NCBI RefSeq assembly: GCF_032854445.1 | Contig: NC_088302.1 | Coordinates: 7,313,338 to 7,377,337, forward strand | Length of the DNA: 64,000 nt | Direction of reading: 5' to 3' | Source: Liolophura sinensis | Lineage: Eukaryota; Mollusca; Polyplacophora; Chitonida; Chitonidae | Shown: positions 11,269-22,165 of the stretch, in pieces | Layout of the letters: every line of letters starts with the position of its first letter | Numbering within the stretch: position 1 is the stretch's first letter | Notes under the pieces: model-generated | The model's database searches: none | The model's input: only the letters and a program-made list of their open reading frames with translations | Told to the model about the DNA's origin: nothing | Made by a program: the position numbers and the translations under genes

Positions 11269-13986
11269 GTAAGACCAAATCAATTTATTCTCCCAGTCTG
11301 TTGTCTGTAGTTGACTTTGATCTCTTTGTTTTTCAAATCCCAGCTTTATACTTGGACAAGTAACTTGTTCTTACGAACATCTTTGTTCAGTTGTACATCT
11401 GTAATCGTCGTGCACATGTGTGACAAGCTAGTGATGTTCCTTGTGCTGCTGTACATATACATGTATATATTCTTATATTTAAACCAGTCACGTTCCATAT
11501 CAGTCCATATCAGAATTTGCACAAAATGTATGAGACCCCCGATCAGAGCAAACAATCTGTTGGCACATACATAGTGTATATATATACATTCTCTTGTTGT
11601 GAGTTCAAACCTGAAACTTGGCCATCTGTCTCTCTCTATAATATTGAAAGTCTTTTCAAGGTAGAGCGACTCAGCCACTGTGCAAGTTGTTGATGATCAG
11701 TATTTCTTATTGACACTATGTTCAGTATTCAGTAAACTTGTGACAGGAAAGTCCAGATATATACAGGGTGAATGTACCACATAATGAACATATGTGTACA
11801 TGTATATATTATAGAGGTACAGGCGTCTATAATTGATGGAGAATGAAGATGTGAAGGGATGGAGAGTGGAAGACTGGCATGTTTCCAGAAGGGCACTTTT
11901 CTCTGTTTAAAACCTTTATGGCTGCTGTATGCATGGATCTTTGTCAGGGAAAGTAATGTAAATTCAGATATTATGTATGTACTTAAGTCCTTGGCCATCT
12001 GCGTGAAAGTGTGTAGCATTTAAGCTGGCGTGAATGTCTTTGAAGTGTAATTAAAATGACTGAGTGTTTGCAGTACTGGAGACTGTAAGATTGTTTGCAC
12101 CAAACTCCTCATGTTTGAATTCCAGCATGGAAATAGTAGCTACTATCATTCCACTTTCTACTAGACTAAACGTTGATAATGACCAGCAGCGCCAGTGTAA
12201 TTTTGGGGTAATTACAAAGCCGTTAGCTAACAAAGGTGGTTTGCTGATCTGCATGTAGGACTATGGATAAGGATGTGGTCTAGCATGGGGACAGGGGCTG
12301 AGGGATAACACCCAGGTGAGGGTGTCTGGCTACCCAGCAGCGTGGTGCAGAATCGCTTAGTTAGATTAGTTGAGGAGAGCGGCATCAAGGTATCTTTAAG
12401 CCATTTAGTGTTGTCGTTGTCCAGGGGGGCCGTCTTAAGCCTTCTCCCATTTTGTATTGACAGTTTGTGTTTGCCAACTGTGAGAGAGCCAATGTTGCTT
12501 GCCAGGCAATAAATACAGCAGATAATCAACGGGGATCTTCTTCTCTTAGACGAGTCTTCGCCTTCCACAGCTGTCTGTAATACTTGCTAGGCCATTGTTA
12601 AACAGTTCTCTAAGAAATCTGGATAGGTAGGTTGAGATATAGTCAGAGTGACCTTTTCCAAATGCATCTGGACTCCGCAGTAGCTATTGTAATAGCCTTT
12701 AAACTTCCTGGCCAGTCTCCTATATACTCCACTGATTCACCATTTCTGACCCTTGACAGGGCTGAGTAAAAGCCTTGTGTCAAAAGCCTTTGATAATTGG
12801 CCGGATTTCTATGGATGGCTCATGAACGTGGTATTTCTTGATTTGGCATAGATAATAACTATAGATACGTGACCCAGAAGTTGATGGGATTCATGGTGTA
12901 TTATAATATGAACAGGGGACATAACCATTTAGGGAAGACGTCTTGTCGTATTGGTGTTTACTTATATGTCCCTTCGGACGTAGTGGACAGTTTCATACCA
13001 GAGTACGTGCATTCTTTCCGGACTTGTATGAGGGCAGTCTCCAGCCTGGCTGTGCATGCTGCTGACCTGTAGTTTGATATCAGGACTGTACTAACTGGGA
13101 TTTGGGATTATCATAACAGAACAAACAGTGTTGCGGTATCTGCCTACCTGAAGTCAGCTCTCTGAAGTCAAGTAAGTGCCCCTCTGTCAACAGTCCAATG
13201 CCCCACCGTACAGATGCCTTTGTCCACAAAATTGGCTTTAAGCAAATCTGACCACTTTGAAGCTTATGCTGCATTGTGTTTGTAGGAAGAAGTCATGAGT
13301 TGAATTTGCTTTTGCCGCGTCCTTGTAATTGGCACCCGCGCCAGTTTATGCTTTGAAAGCCCTTTACAGGTGTTTGTATCATGGCAGTATGGGTTAAATG
13401 TGGAATTCTGCTTTCTGATTTTTATATTGAAATTTCCTTTAAGGCATTTTATTATAAGAACATTTCTATTACACTGTATATTCTTGGAATTCATCGCATG
13501 TAGTATGTGATTGTGTTAATTATATATTTGTGAAGACTTTATAGCCGACTTTTATGACATTTATTTAAATGTAAATGGTTTATATGCACCAATGATTTGA
13601 TTGTTTAATTATGATCTCTATTGCATGTATGCCATTTACAAGGAAGTGTCCATAGTGTGTCCATATAAATATCTACATTACTGACCTATTACACATAATG
13701 TTCCGACCACAGAGGACAAATCTAATCACACACCTGCATGCTAATAGAGTTGAATACAATATACATAGACTTGAACCTACATGTGCATTACAGTTTAGGT
13801 GTACATTTCAGTGTGTGAGTTTCATTAGTTCAGATGTACAGATACAAACGAATTAATTCATTTTTAACCCTCTAGGCAAGTTTATGTTCACTGTGGGTAT
13901 GAAAGTGATAGACAGGTGAGGGAAAGGTCGGAGTATCAGACTCAGGCAAAACTTGTTGATTGGACCTCATCAAATGGTTTACCTGC
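11269..13986. other. Non-coding stretch with two ORF-rich patches
   Basis: A 113-codon minus-strand frame at 12227-12568 and a 67-codon plus-strand frame at 12869-13072 lie in a patch of higher GC. Neither has clear splice context nor a peptide I recognise, so they are left uncalled. A degenerate B-box-like GTGAGTTCAAACCTG at about 11600 may be a SINE relic. Confidence 0.3.
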
Positions 13987-14006
13987 GGGGGGGGGGGGGG
14001 GGGGGG
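13987..14006. repeat. Poly-G tract, 20 bases
   Basis: An uninterrupted run of 20 G on the + strand, directly after ACCTGC and followed by AGATTGAGAGGAGG. Long G runs are rare compared with A/T runs. The run could form a G-quadruplex and its length is prone to sequencing error. Confidence 0.9.
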
Positions 14007-15357
14007 AGATTGAGAGGAGGCTTTAGAAATTAAGCTGTGGATAATTTAAGGTTATGAGATGTGTTTGCCTTATCTTTACCTTGTGACACACATAAAATAA
14101 GTGTAGTGATATCTGTACCTTATTTGTTGTCTGTAGACCTGCAGTACTGTATATGTGAGTGTGTGCACAGATCTCATATGTGTTTCTCACACTGCCAGGT
14201 CAGCAGACAAGTTCACGCCTTAGGCAAGGTGGGCTGTTTGGAAAACAGCACACTGGCACACAAATCTAATTTGTTTCAGTTTGTCAGCATCCAATTACTA
14301 GTCTAAATTTGCCGTAAGTTGGAATAAAGACAGGTTTAGTCATTCACATTCACACGCATGTAAAGTGGTACATGTTTAGTGTACATGTGTGTGCAGGTTG
14401 TTCACTGGAAAAGGGTGAACTGTTTTGTGATTCAGGTAAACCACATGTTTTTGAAATTCTTGGTGTTTGATGAAGTTTATCTCGTTAAGCCAACTGCCTA
14501 CTGGTGATATAGGTGAATGTTCTCTCTGATGCAGACGTAACAATGAATATTTAACATGGTAAACATTCAAGTTATCTCTTTGACGTAAATGCATTGTCAT
14601 CAATGTTTACATTTGATTTTGAAGGGGATGGCAGTTTCTTTCATTAAATGATTTCAAATCCTGAACCTTTGCATAGATTTTGTAGACTGTATTGTTTCTT
14701 TTCACTATTTCATTGCAGTGAATGGAATCCCAATGGGACTGTACATGTCTTTGCTGTGATAAGTTACTGAACACGTTTGTTTAATATATGGGTTAATAAA
14801 TGTGTGGTTTGTGCTGTCGGGGCAACACTTCTGTGCTGACATGATATTTACAACTGATTCTTACATGTACATAATTTTTTGATGATGTTTGTTAGGTTCA
14901 AATTGGGCACCAGTAGGTATGGCGTAATGTGTTTCAGTTTTTTGAACACCAGCTTAGCATTATTTAGTGGAATTCTTGTTGCCGTCAGTCTTCAACCTTT
15001 TCGACCTCTTCTTTTCAGTGGAATTTATGCAGATAATTGTTGTATAAATGACGATAAAATGAGGATTTGTTTGTGTCACTGAAGATGCATGTAAGCTTCA
15101 TTACATTGTAAATTGTTTCTCTACGCCCCATAGTTCTCTCGGAATGATTCAAAATAATGGTGGCAGTTGAAAAGGTTGAAGAATTAGAATGTATTATGTA
15201 CTTTTCGTGAGCATTATTTAGTCATTTCTTGTTTGAAAGGCCCATGAATGTAGAACTTCAATGTACCACAAATGCTATAGTTCTGGTTGGATGGCAATTT
15301 TGGTATAAGACGTAACACTACTCCAAGGGTCATAGTGTTATTATGTTTGACGAGGGT
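14007..15357. other. Non-coding stretch
   Basis: AT-rich, frequent stops, scattered ACATGTAC words. No repeat or exon was recognised. Confidence 0.3.
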
Positions 15358-15819
15358 GTTAGTGCCAATGGTAAAAACTTCCTGGAGGTTGTTAGTACCA
15401 ATGGTAAGAACTTCCTGGAGGTTGTTAGTACCAATGGTAAGAACTTCCTGGAGGTTGTTAGTACCAATGGTAAGAACTTCCTGGAGGTTGTTAGTACCAA
15501 TGGTAAGAACTTCCTGGCTGTTGTTAGTACCTTTGGTAAGAACTTCCTGGAGGTTGTTAGTACCAGTGGTAAGAACTTCCTGGAGGTTGTTATTACCATT
15601 GGTAAGAACTTCCTGGAGGTTGTTAGTACCAACGGTAAGAACTTCCTGGAGGTTGTTAGTACCATTGGTAAGAACTTCCTGGAGGTTGTTAGTACCAACG
15701 GTAAGAACTTCCTGGAGGTTGTTAGTACCAACGGTAAGAACTTCCTGGAGGTTGTTAGTACCATTGGTAAGAACTTCCTGGAGGTTGTTAGTACCAACGG
15801 TAAGAACTTCCTGGAGGTT
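15358..15819. repeat. 33-bp minisatellite, 14 copies
   Basis: Exactly 14 tandem units, in two parts GTTAGTACCNNNGGTAAGAA and CTTCCTGGAGGTT. Nearly all variation sits in the NNN triplet: AAT in copies 1-5, then TTT, AGT, ATT, AAC, ATT, AAC, AAC, ATT, AAC. Thirty-three bases is 11 codons, so frames stay open. The plus strand at 15343-16089 (249 codons with stop) has 11-residue units GKNFLEVVSTx and an 86-residue unique tail. The minus strand at 15214-15843 (ATG start, 209 residues) has units NLQEVLTxGTN. I treat the array as a minisatellite. A real repeat protein on either strand is possible but unsupported by any flanking gene signal. Confidence 0.97.
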
Positions 15820-18661
15820 GGTCAGACTGATGTACATGAACATGTAATTGTACTTTTTATTCCATCTGGATGTTTTTTAATTGTCAGCTCACCCATAAAA
15901 CACAGAATAAAATTGCTGTTACCTTGGGTTGATTTTCTTTGCAATGTTAGGTGTCTTTGGCATTATGCAACAAAGTTGACTAAAAACATTCATTTGAATG
16001 GGGCAAGTGATTTTTTTTTCACTTGTAGACAAGTTGGGTGTATGATGTTCGTGTTCTGTGTGAGGACAGTATACATTTATAATGAGTAAGAAACGCTGAT
16101 GTGTCAGTGATCTAGTTAACCTTGGGTTCTATCAGTTAGGTTCTCAGCTGTTCCCACCAGTCTGAAACTGCAGTATTTATGTCTGTACAATCTTGTTAGA
16201 GGGTTAGCTTACCATCAACACATTCAGAGGTGAGGCTAAAAGGTAAGGTTTGTCCTGAGGAACACCCAGATCTCTCCCCACGTAGTCTCTTCCCACCCAA
16301 GAGGCTCCTAATCAAATCCACTTGTCAAGGGGAAAAGTGGGAATTTAACAAGCTTTTTACAACTTGCTGGGTGTCTTATCTCCTGGTGCCTGATAATAAA
16401 ACATGTGCTGGATCACTGAAGTGATAAGTCACCATTTTGTACACCCATTGGGCATCACCTTTCACACCTCATATTTCTCTCACTTTTCCTATTTTCCAGT
16501 AACCTGTAGTGACCTTGAGCTGTGACTTTTAGAAACTGTGACCTTGGAAGGTTTTAACTTGTCAAAGTGTTTCCCTTACTGATGAGGTTGTGATTACATG
16601 TACATGTATTCACCCAGGGATGTCACAGTGTTATCTTTGTATTTCTGTTCAACAACTTTTTGAACACGATCTGTCTCGAAGTATATCACGTCAATGTGTC
16701 TCACATGATCTTGCAATTAACTAGCTTGCTTGCAGCATGATTCACCCGCCTTGCTACATGTTCCTTGTCACATCTTCATCAGACTAGAAACGTCACTTAC
16801 TCAAAGGGAATGTGTACTTAAATTGTTTAAAGTGTTCTGGATATGACATGCACAGTGTGAATTTATGTGCTCATCTTGCTAACATGCATACATACATGTA
16901 TATATTTGTTGTCATTACACCAGGAATTTAAACTTTTCTAAATATCGTTTCCCTTGCTGACTCAGAAATAAGGTAGTTGTTACCATATTAATTGTTGTAG
17001 TTGTTCCTGCATGCAATTGTAATTGTGATCTCACAGAGCTAGGACTTTAAAGTGCAGCAAGGATCTTCCTGATACCTTGGCAACGATTCACCTGGATTAA
17101 ATTTCTTTGTCCAGCTTGTGACATATTGTTTGTCAGTCTAACAGTCTTAAAATGTACAGTAATTCACCTCAAATATTACCCCAAAAATGCATTTTTAGAG
17201 ACAAATCAATGTCCTAAAATATAACTATTTTCCAAGAGAACATTAATTGCCCTATTTCTTCCTATTTTTAGGGACACCTGGTCTGCTCATTTTAGCCAAT
17301 ATATATGTAATTGTGGCAGGAATACTGAGTTGCTGTTTTTTTCTCTCTCACATGGTAAGACCATATAATGAACAACATACATTTACTCATATTTTTACTT
17401 TTCCAAAAGGCTGGTAAAGAAATATAATATTTTACTTTCAACACTACTAATATCTGTCTCAAAAATGAGAAGTATTAGGGTAACCTACCTCCCAAACAAA
17501 CCTCAAAACATAATCATTCAAAATTTGCAACTTGGACATGAGCAGTTGCCATACGTCCTTCAGTTTTGAAAGGTCAGGTCTTAATGATTTCTGGCTTATT
17601 TGGTCTAGGTCCAAAGCTTTTCAGGCAGCTTCCTTTTCAGAATTTGGGATTCTGTCTTTGAAAAAATATTTACAAAATTGCTCAGCTGTGCCTTTGCATA
17701 TGACCTGATGGTATCTGTGAACCAGTATGTGCACATGTATGTAAATATACTTAGTTTACATGCATACAGTATGCAAACTTTAAATGCTTTCAGGTTATTT
17801 TTACCTCTGCCTTGAATTACATGCCTTTTACCAGTGTCAGTACATATGCAAAAACTGATAAACCACGTGCTGATTGTTTTTCTTTCATTCAGCCTCCTCT
17901 ATGTATGCTGCAGGCTAATTAATTGCCTTTATAGATTACAATCTTACACCATTGTGTGCTAAAATGATCCAAGGTTTTAGCATTTTTCTGAACAGAAGTT
18001 TGTGAATGGGTTATATGGCATATTTCCAGTCTTAATGATGAAGGACATTATAAAATGTGCTGAATGATAATGACTTCTGTCTGCAGTGATAAGGAAGTGT
18101 CATTCCCAGAGTGTCCTGATATCCAGTTTTTGTATTCGTCCTTTGAAAATGAGATTTGCATGTATTTGGCAGCATAAAACACCAATCAGATAAATAAATA
18201 AATAAACCAACCCCTTTTATATATAGTCATACTCTGATTAAAACTTGTCAGAAATGATCAAGAATAGATAAACAAAATATTGCTGAGTGCATCTGTTCAG
18301 TATGACACACTTTAAAACATTGTACACAGTCAACCATACTCATGCAATGCATTTCAAATTGGCCTGTAATCAACTTAATCTCAGAATTCTTTTGTCTTTC
18401 GTTTCAGTGATAATGGGTTATTGGTGCACTGTAAGCTTACATGCATTTAAACATCATTAAGCGCATGGGTATAAATGTGTATGTGTGTTCAACTTTTGTT
18501 TGTAGTACATTGCAGTACATGTATAAAGAACATTTCATGAACACCATTTATGAACATGGTGATTAAGTTTGGATCACCAGAAGTACATGCCGTTGCATGA
18601 TTCTGGTTTATTTCACCTTACATGTAAATGTGAAAGGAACTATTTCTTCTGATGTGTCCAC
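15820..18661. other. Non-coding stretch
   Basis: No exon-like block was seen. At about 18168-18210, GCATAAAACACCAATCAGAT followed by AAATAAATAAATAAA is an isolated SINE family 1 tail. A TACATGTACATGTATTC word lies near 16594. Confidence 0.4.
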
Positions 18662-18838
18662 ATGCCCTCCATTTCTTTCAAATACTCTACACCTGGAGAT
18701 ATCGGACAATGGATTAAGTTCCCTAAAGGTAGAATTGGACGTGTCTCTGGTTGCCGTCAGAAAACGGAGACAAGTCAAGTGAGTCTGGCATGTGACCCAG
18801 GCCGGAATGACGACCAGTGTCTCATCCCCCAGAGCTGA
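18662..18838 (+). CDS. Small ORF or first-exon candidate, 58 aa
   Basis: An ATG at 18662 opens 58 codons to a TGA at 18836. The start of the peptide is MPSISFKYSTPGDIGQWIKF and the middle is PKGRIGRVSGCRQKTETSQ. An in-frame TGA lies just upstream. A perfect GTGAGT donor follows codon 39 (CAA|GTGAGT at 18779), so 18662-18778 could be the coding part of a first exon. The patch is richer in GC than its surroundings. A second frame is open across the same bases (18597-18782), which weakens the case. The peptide is not recognised. Low confidence. Confidence 0.2.
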   Translation: MPSISFKYSTPGDIGQWIKFPKGRIGRVSGCRQKTETSQVSLACDPGRNDDQCLIPQS

Positions 18839-19523
18839 TAACAGTGAGCCCCCATGACCACCTCGAGTCAGTCACCACAGATGTTTGGCACAGGGATTAA
18901 GCCTGGATTTACACAAAGATTGGTGTAAATTGGATCAGTTGTTTGAAGAGACTGACAACAGGTTGACCAAGGCTTTACCATTGAAGAGGCCGCCTAGGGC
19001 TGGACAGAAGCACTAATTAATGGTCTCTCTACTAGTTTACTCACACCGTCCTGTCTTTGTTGGCTTAGGCTTTCAGAAAATGCCAAGTCTATCCATCACA
19101 CACGTGCTAAGCACTCCTGTGTGACCATTTTTTGTGTAACTTTAGAGGATTATTTGATTGTTGTAATGTTTTCAAACACAAAGATTTTGATCTATGTGGC
19201 TTTCTAACTTTTATTTGGTTTGTCATTTCAGCTTACTGTATAGAAAATTGCCTCAACAGTATTCAAGATTTCAGTAGTCAAGTTTTTGTTTCTGTATAAT
19301 GTTTCATTGTATGATACATGAAAAGAAAATTTCAGTGTAATCTTCCAGGCTATGAATAATTTGTTATAGTGCTTAAAATCAATTTGACTGACCAGAAGCG
19401 TCATGAAAGTTTGAAAGCATTTGCAAATCTTTATTTGGCTTTCAGTTGTTAAACTTAAATATAAGGTAATGGCACAATTCCAAAACATTGACTGAAGAAT
19501 TAGATTGGAAGAGTCCAATACTG
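18839..19523. other. Non-coding stretch
   Basis: The first 200 bases continue the GC-richer patch. The rest is AT-rich. Nothing was recognised. Confidence 0.3.
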
Positions 19524-19532
19524 TATAAACAT

Positions 19533-19792
19533 TTTTTGATTGGTGTTTTACGCCGTACTCAAGAATATTTCACTTATACGACAGCGGCCAGCATTATGGT
19601 GGGAGGAAACCGGGCAGAGCCCGGGGGAAACACGCGACCATCCGCAGGTTGCTGCAAGACCTTCCCACGTACGGCCGGAGAGGAAGCCAGCATGAGCTGG
19701 ACTTGAACTCACAGCGACCGCATTGGTGAGAGACTCCTGGGTCACTACACTGCGCTAGCGCGCTAACCGACTGAGCCACGGAGGCCCCCCTA
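19533..19792 (-). mobile_element. SINE family 1, near-complete copy with target duplication
   Basis: This is the best copy in the window. On the minus strand it reads GGCCTCCGTGGCTCAGTCGG, TTAGCGCGCTAGCGC, then the B-box-like GTGAGTTCAAGTCC. The body follows: CTTCCTCTCCGGCCGTACGT, GCAACCTGCGGATGGTCGCG, GGTTTCCTCCCACCATAATG. It ends TTGAGTACGGCGTAAAACAC. The head resembles a tRNA with A-box TGGCTCAGTCGGTTAGCG, so RNA polymerase III transcription would be expected. The 9-bp direct repeat TATAAACAT flanks it (19524-19532 and 19793-19801), consistent with LINE-mediated insertion. Confidence 0.95.
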
Positions 19793-19801
19793 TATAAACA
19801 T

Positions 19802-21418
19802 GTTCCGCTATCCACGTGGGACTTCTAGACTCTACACTACAATCCCTCATCAGAATTTAATTCTGAGCCTCAGTAAGCTGATTTTTTTTGCTGTTTCAAA
19901 AGACAGCGAGGCCATTCTTTCAAAAATGTAAGAGGTATTTTTTAGTTCAGAACTCTATTCAGGTTACGATTCTTGGGGTATAGCACGGTTTATAGAATTA
20001 CTCAAATTTCTGATTAATGTCACATCTGGCAGTGTGATGCATCATCAGCATATCCCATTGGGAACAAACTGTGCTACCCTAAAGAGAGATCTTTATTCAC
20101 AAACAATTATGATTATCTGCAGCTTAGTTGACAAACAGTCAACTTCACAAAGCCTGTTCACCAAATGTTATATAATTACACGGCCTTCTGGTGGTACGTA
20201 CTGTAAAATCTATGCCTGTGAAGATGGAATGGTATTCTGGGTGCAAATTTCTGAAGTGTTGTTCCGTGTTGTTGACTGAACTGGCAGCACAGGTATGTGT
20301 CTGCAATTCTTTCCATCGATCACCTGAAATAAGCTTGTTTACACCTACTCCTTAAGCTACTTATCCCGTGCGTATCTTCTTATGTGTCCGGCCTTTCTTA
20401 TTGGATGATGTGTTTTCTGTACTGTCCATTGCAACTAAGGCAACATAACTCTGTGGCATCTGCAGCTTTTTACAAGGAACAGAGCGGATGGATCTCGTTG
20501 CATTCCTCGGATTATGTTATCCTTGCCACAGGGGAAAAATTGATTTTTGTGCGAGAAACTGTTTATAAGACGATTATCTTGTCGATTTTTTCGGAGAAAA
20601 AAAGCGAGACAGTGGAATGCTCCACCGGCTATGTGTTTGCAGATCACTGTGAAAATATTTGAAGTGATGTTTCATAAAGTCTAAATTTACCACACTTCCT
20701 TTGTCTGTATAGTTCTTCTTTATATGTACAAAACCTTTTCCTGATCTTAAAACTTGTTCGTGTTACTATGTTGCAGGAAATTTAACAAATTGTTAGCATT
20801 TGTGCTTTCTCCATATTGGGGCAAAAGATTCTGTTTTGGAAAACTTCAAGATTTCTTCTAAAAGTTTCAGAGAGCTTTCTGTTCTCAGAAATATGATCAG
20901 TTCATCTTAAAATTCATTATCTTGGAACTTTTATCACACTTCCATGTAGGTGTCATTCAGAAAGTTTGTTTTAATCAGGTTTTTTTTTAATTATATTGAA
21001 TTATCTTTACACTGTTCGTAAGAAAAGGGCATGTTGAATTACAAATGTACCGAATAAATAGGATGATTATGAAGATGAATACCATTTCCTCAACCCATAA
21101 AGCTGACCCCTTGTCATGTATGTAGATGTGGACAATTCTTGAGTACGGCATGACACACCAATCAAGATGTGATGATCATTGGGTTTAAGCCTGTTTTAAC
21201 CATTGACGTTTTAAGATCTATAGTTTCAGTGGCAGGTTGCGTGCACGTCAGAACAAAATATGATGGAAGAGATACCATAATTAACATGTTGGCAGTAAAG
21301 TATTTTTTCTTTTATTGATATTGTTGGGCAAGGTTCAAAAATGCTGCAATGACGATTAAGTGTGGTTGCTTGCCGCCAGTGGTCTCTCCTGTAGAACTAC
21401 CATGATTTGCAGAACCAG
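19802..21418. other. Non-coding stretch
   Basis: Two open frames on the + strand (20034-20279 and 20384-20662) have no clean splice context and peptides I do not recognise. Nothing else was seen. Confidence 0.3.
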
Positions 21419-21612
21419 GACAGATTCCACAAAGCTATATCTGATTAAAAATCAAAATTTGTGATAACATTTTAGAGCTTGGTTTTGCTCTATATAATTT
21501 CAAATTAGTTTTACTAGATATTATGTATTATCTCAAAATTTCAAAATTTCAAATTTTTGGTACAAAAAACTAAGCATTGGTGATAAGGTCTTAAATTTGG
21601 ACAGAAGTGGCT
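21419..21612 (+). mobile_element. MITE family B copy, right end decayed
   Basis: ACAGATTCCACAAAGCTATA at the left. At the right, ACAAAAAACTAAGCATTGGT and GGTCTTAAATTTGGACAGAA match the 45961 copy in order and orientation. The right inverted repeat is not intact. Confidence 0.6.
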
Positions 21613-22165
21613 TGGTTAATAAATTGGCGCCAGGCACTATGACACATGGCAATCTACAAAGCGGGATGTCCATCATCCTGCATCTGTCCACTCTTGTTGT
21701 TCTCCTGGAACAGTCATGGTCCTATACACGTCATTGACTTGTTGGCGTTGTCTTGTCCCCTTGGGGTAATACCTGTTCAAGCAGACGTAAGGCCTGAGGC
21801 TGACCAAACAGATTACCGGCGGCGAAAACCTTGGTGATGTGTGTCTAGTCTTATCTCCAGGTAAGGCTGGTCAAACTCCACCATTTGATCACCTTGGAGC
21901 TGTACCTGGTCACACCTGGTCATAACGAGATCAACACTCAAAGCCTGTCCACAGCCATCAAGCCCTCTTCTAGGGGTCTCACCTGGATTATGGGAGCAAA
22001 AGTCAAGCACGATGACTCAACAACAAGGACACATTCTATACCCACATGCTATTTGCACCCTAATTCGTGCCCATGTGTTCCGCTTACTGACTACTGTGTG
22101 AAAAGACTAATGGTTATGGCCAAGGTGAATTGTAGAAGACATTCCAGTGTAAAGACAAAATGACC
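21613..22165. other. GC-richer patch open in several frames
   Basis: Three overlapping frames of 63-92 codons (two plus, one minus) span 21646-22163. One exon-like reading is 21795-21862, ending at the donor CTCCAG|GTAAGG, with the peptide LRLTKQITGGENLGDVCL. No family was recognised and the acceptor is poor, so no exon is called. Confidence 0.25.

Noticed and set aside
12227-12568. 113-codon minus-strand frame
   Set aside because: The peptide was not recognised, and no convincing acceptor/donor pair or supporting exon was found on that strand.
12869-13072. 67-codon frame ending VHAADL
   Set aside because: It looked protein-like in its second half, but no acceptor defines it and it ends at a stop without a polyadenylation or exon context.
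20034-20662. Two consecutive + strand frames (81 and 92 codons)
   Set aside because: They are in different frames with no splice sites linking them, and the peptides are unrecognised.
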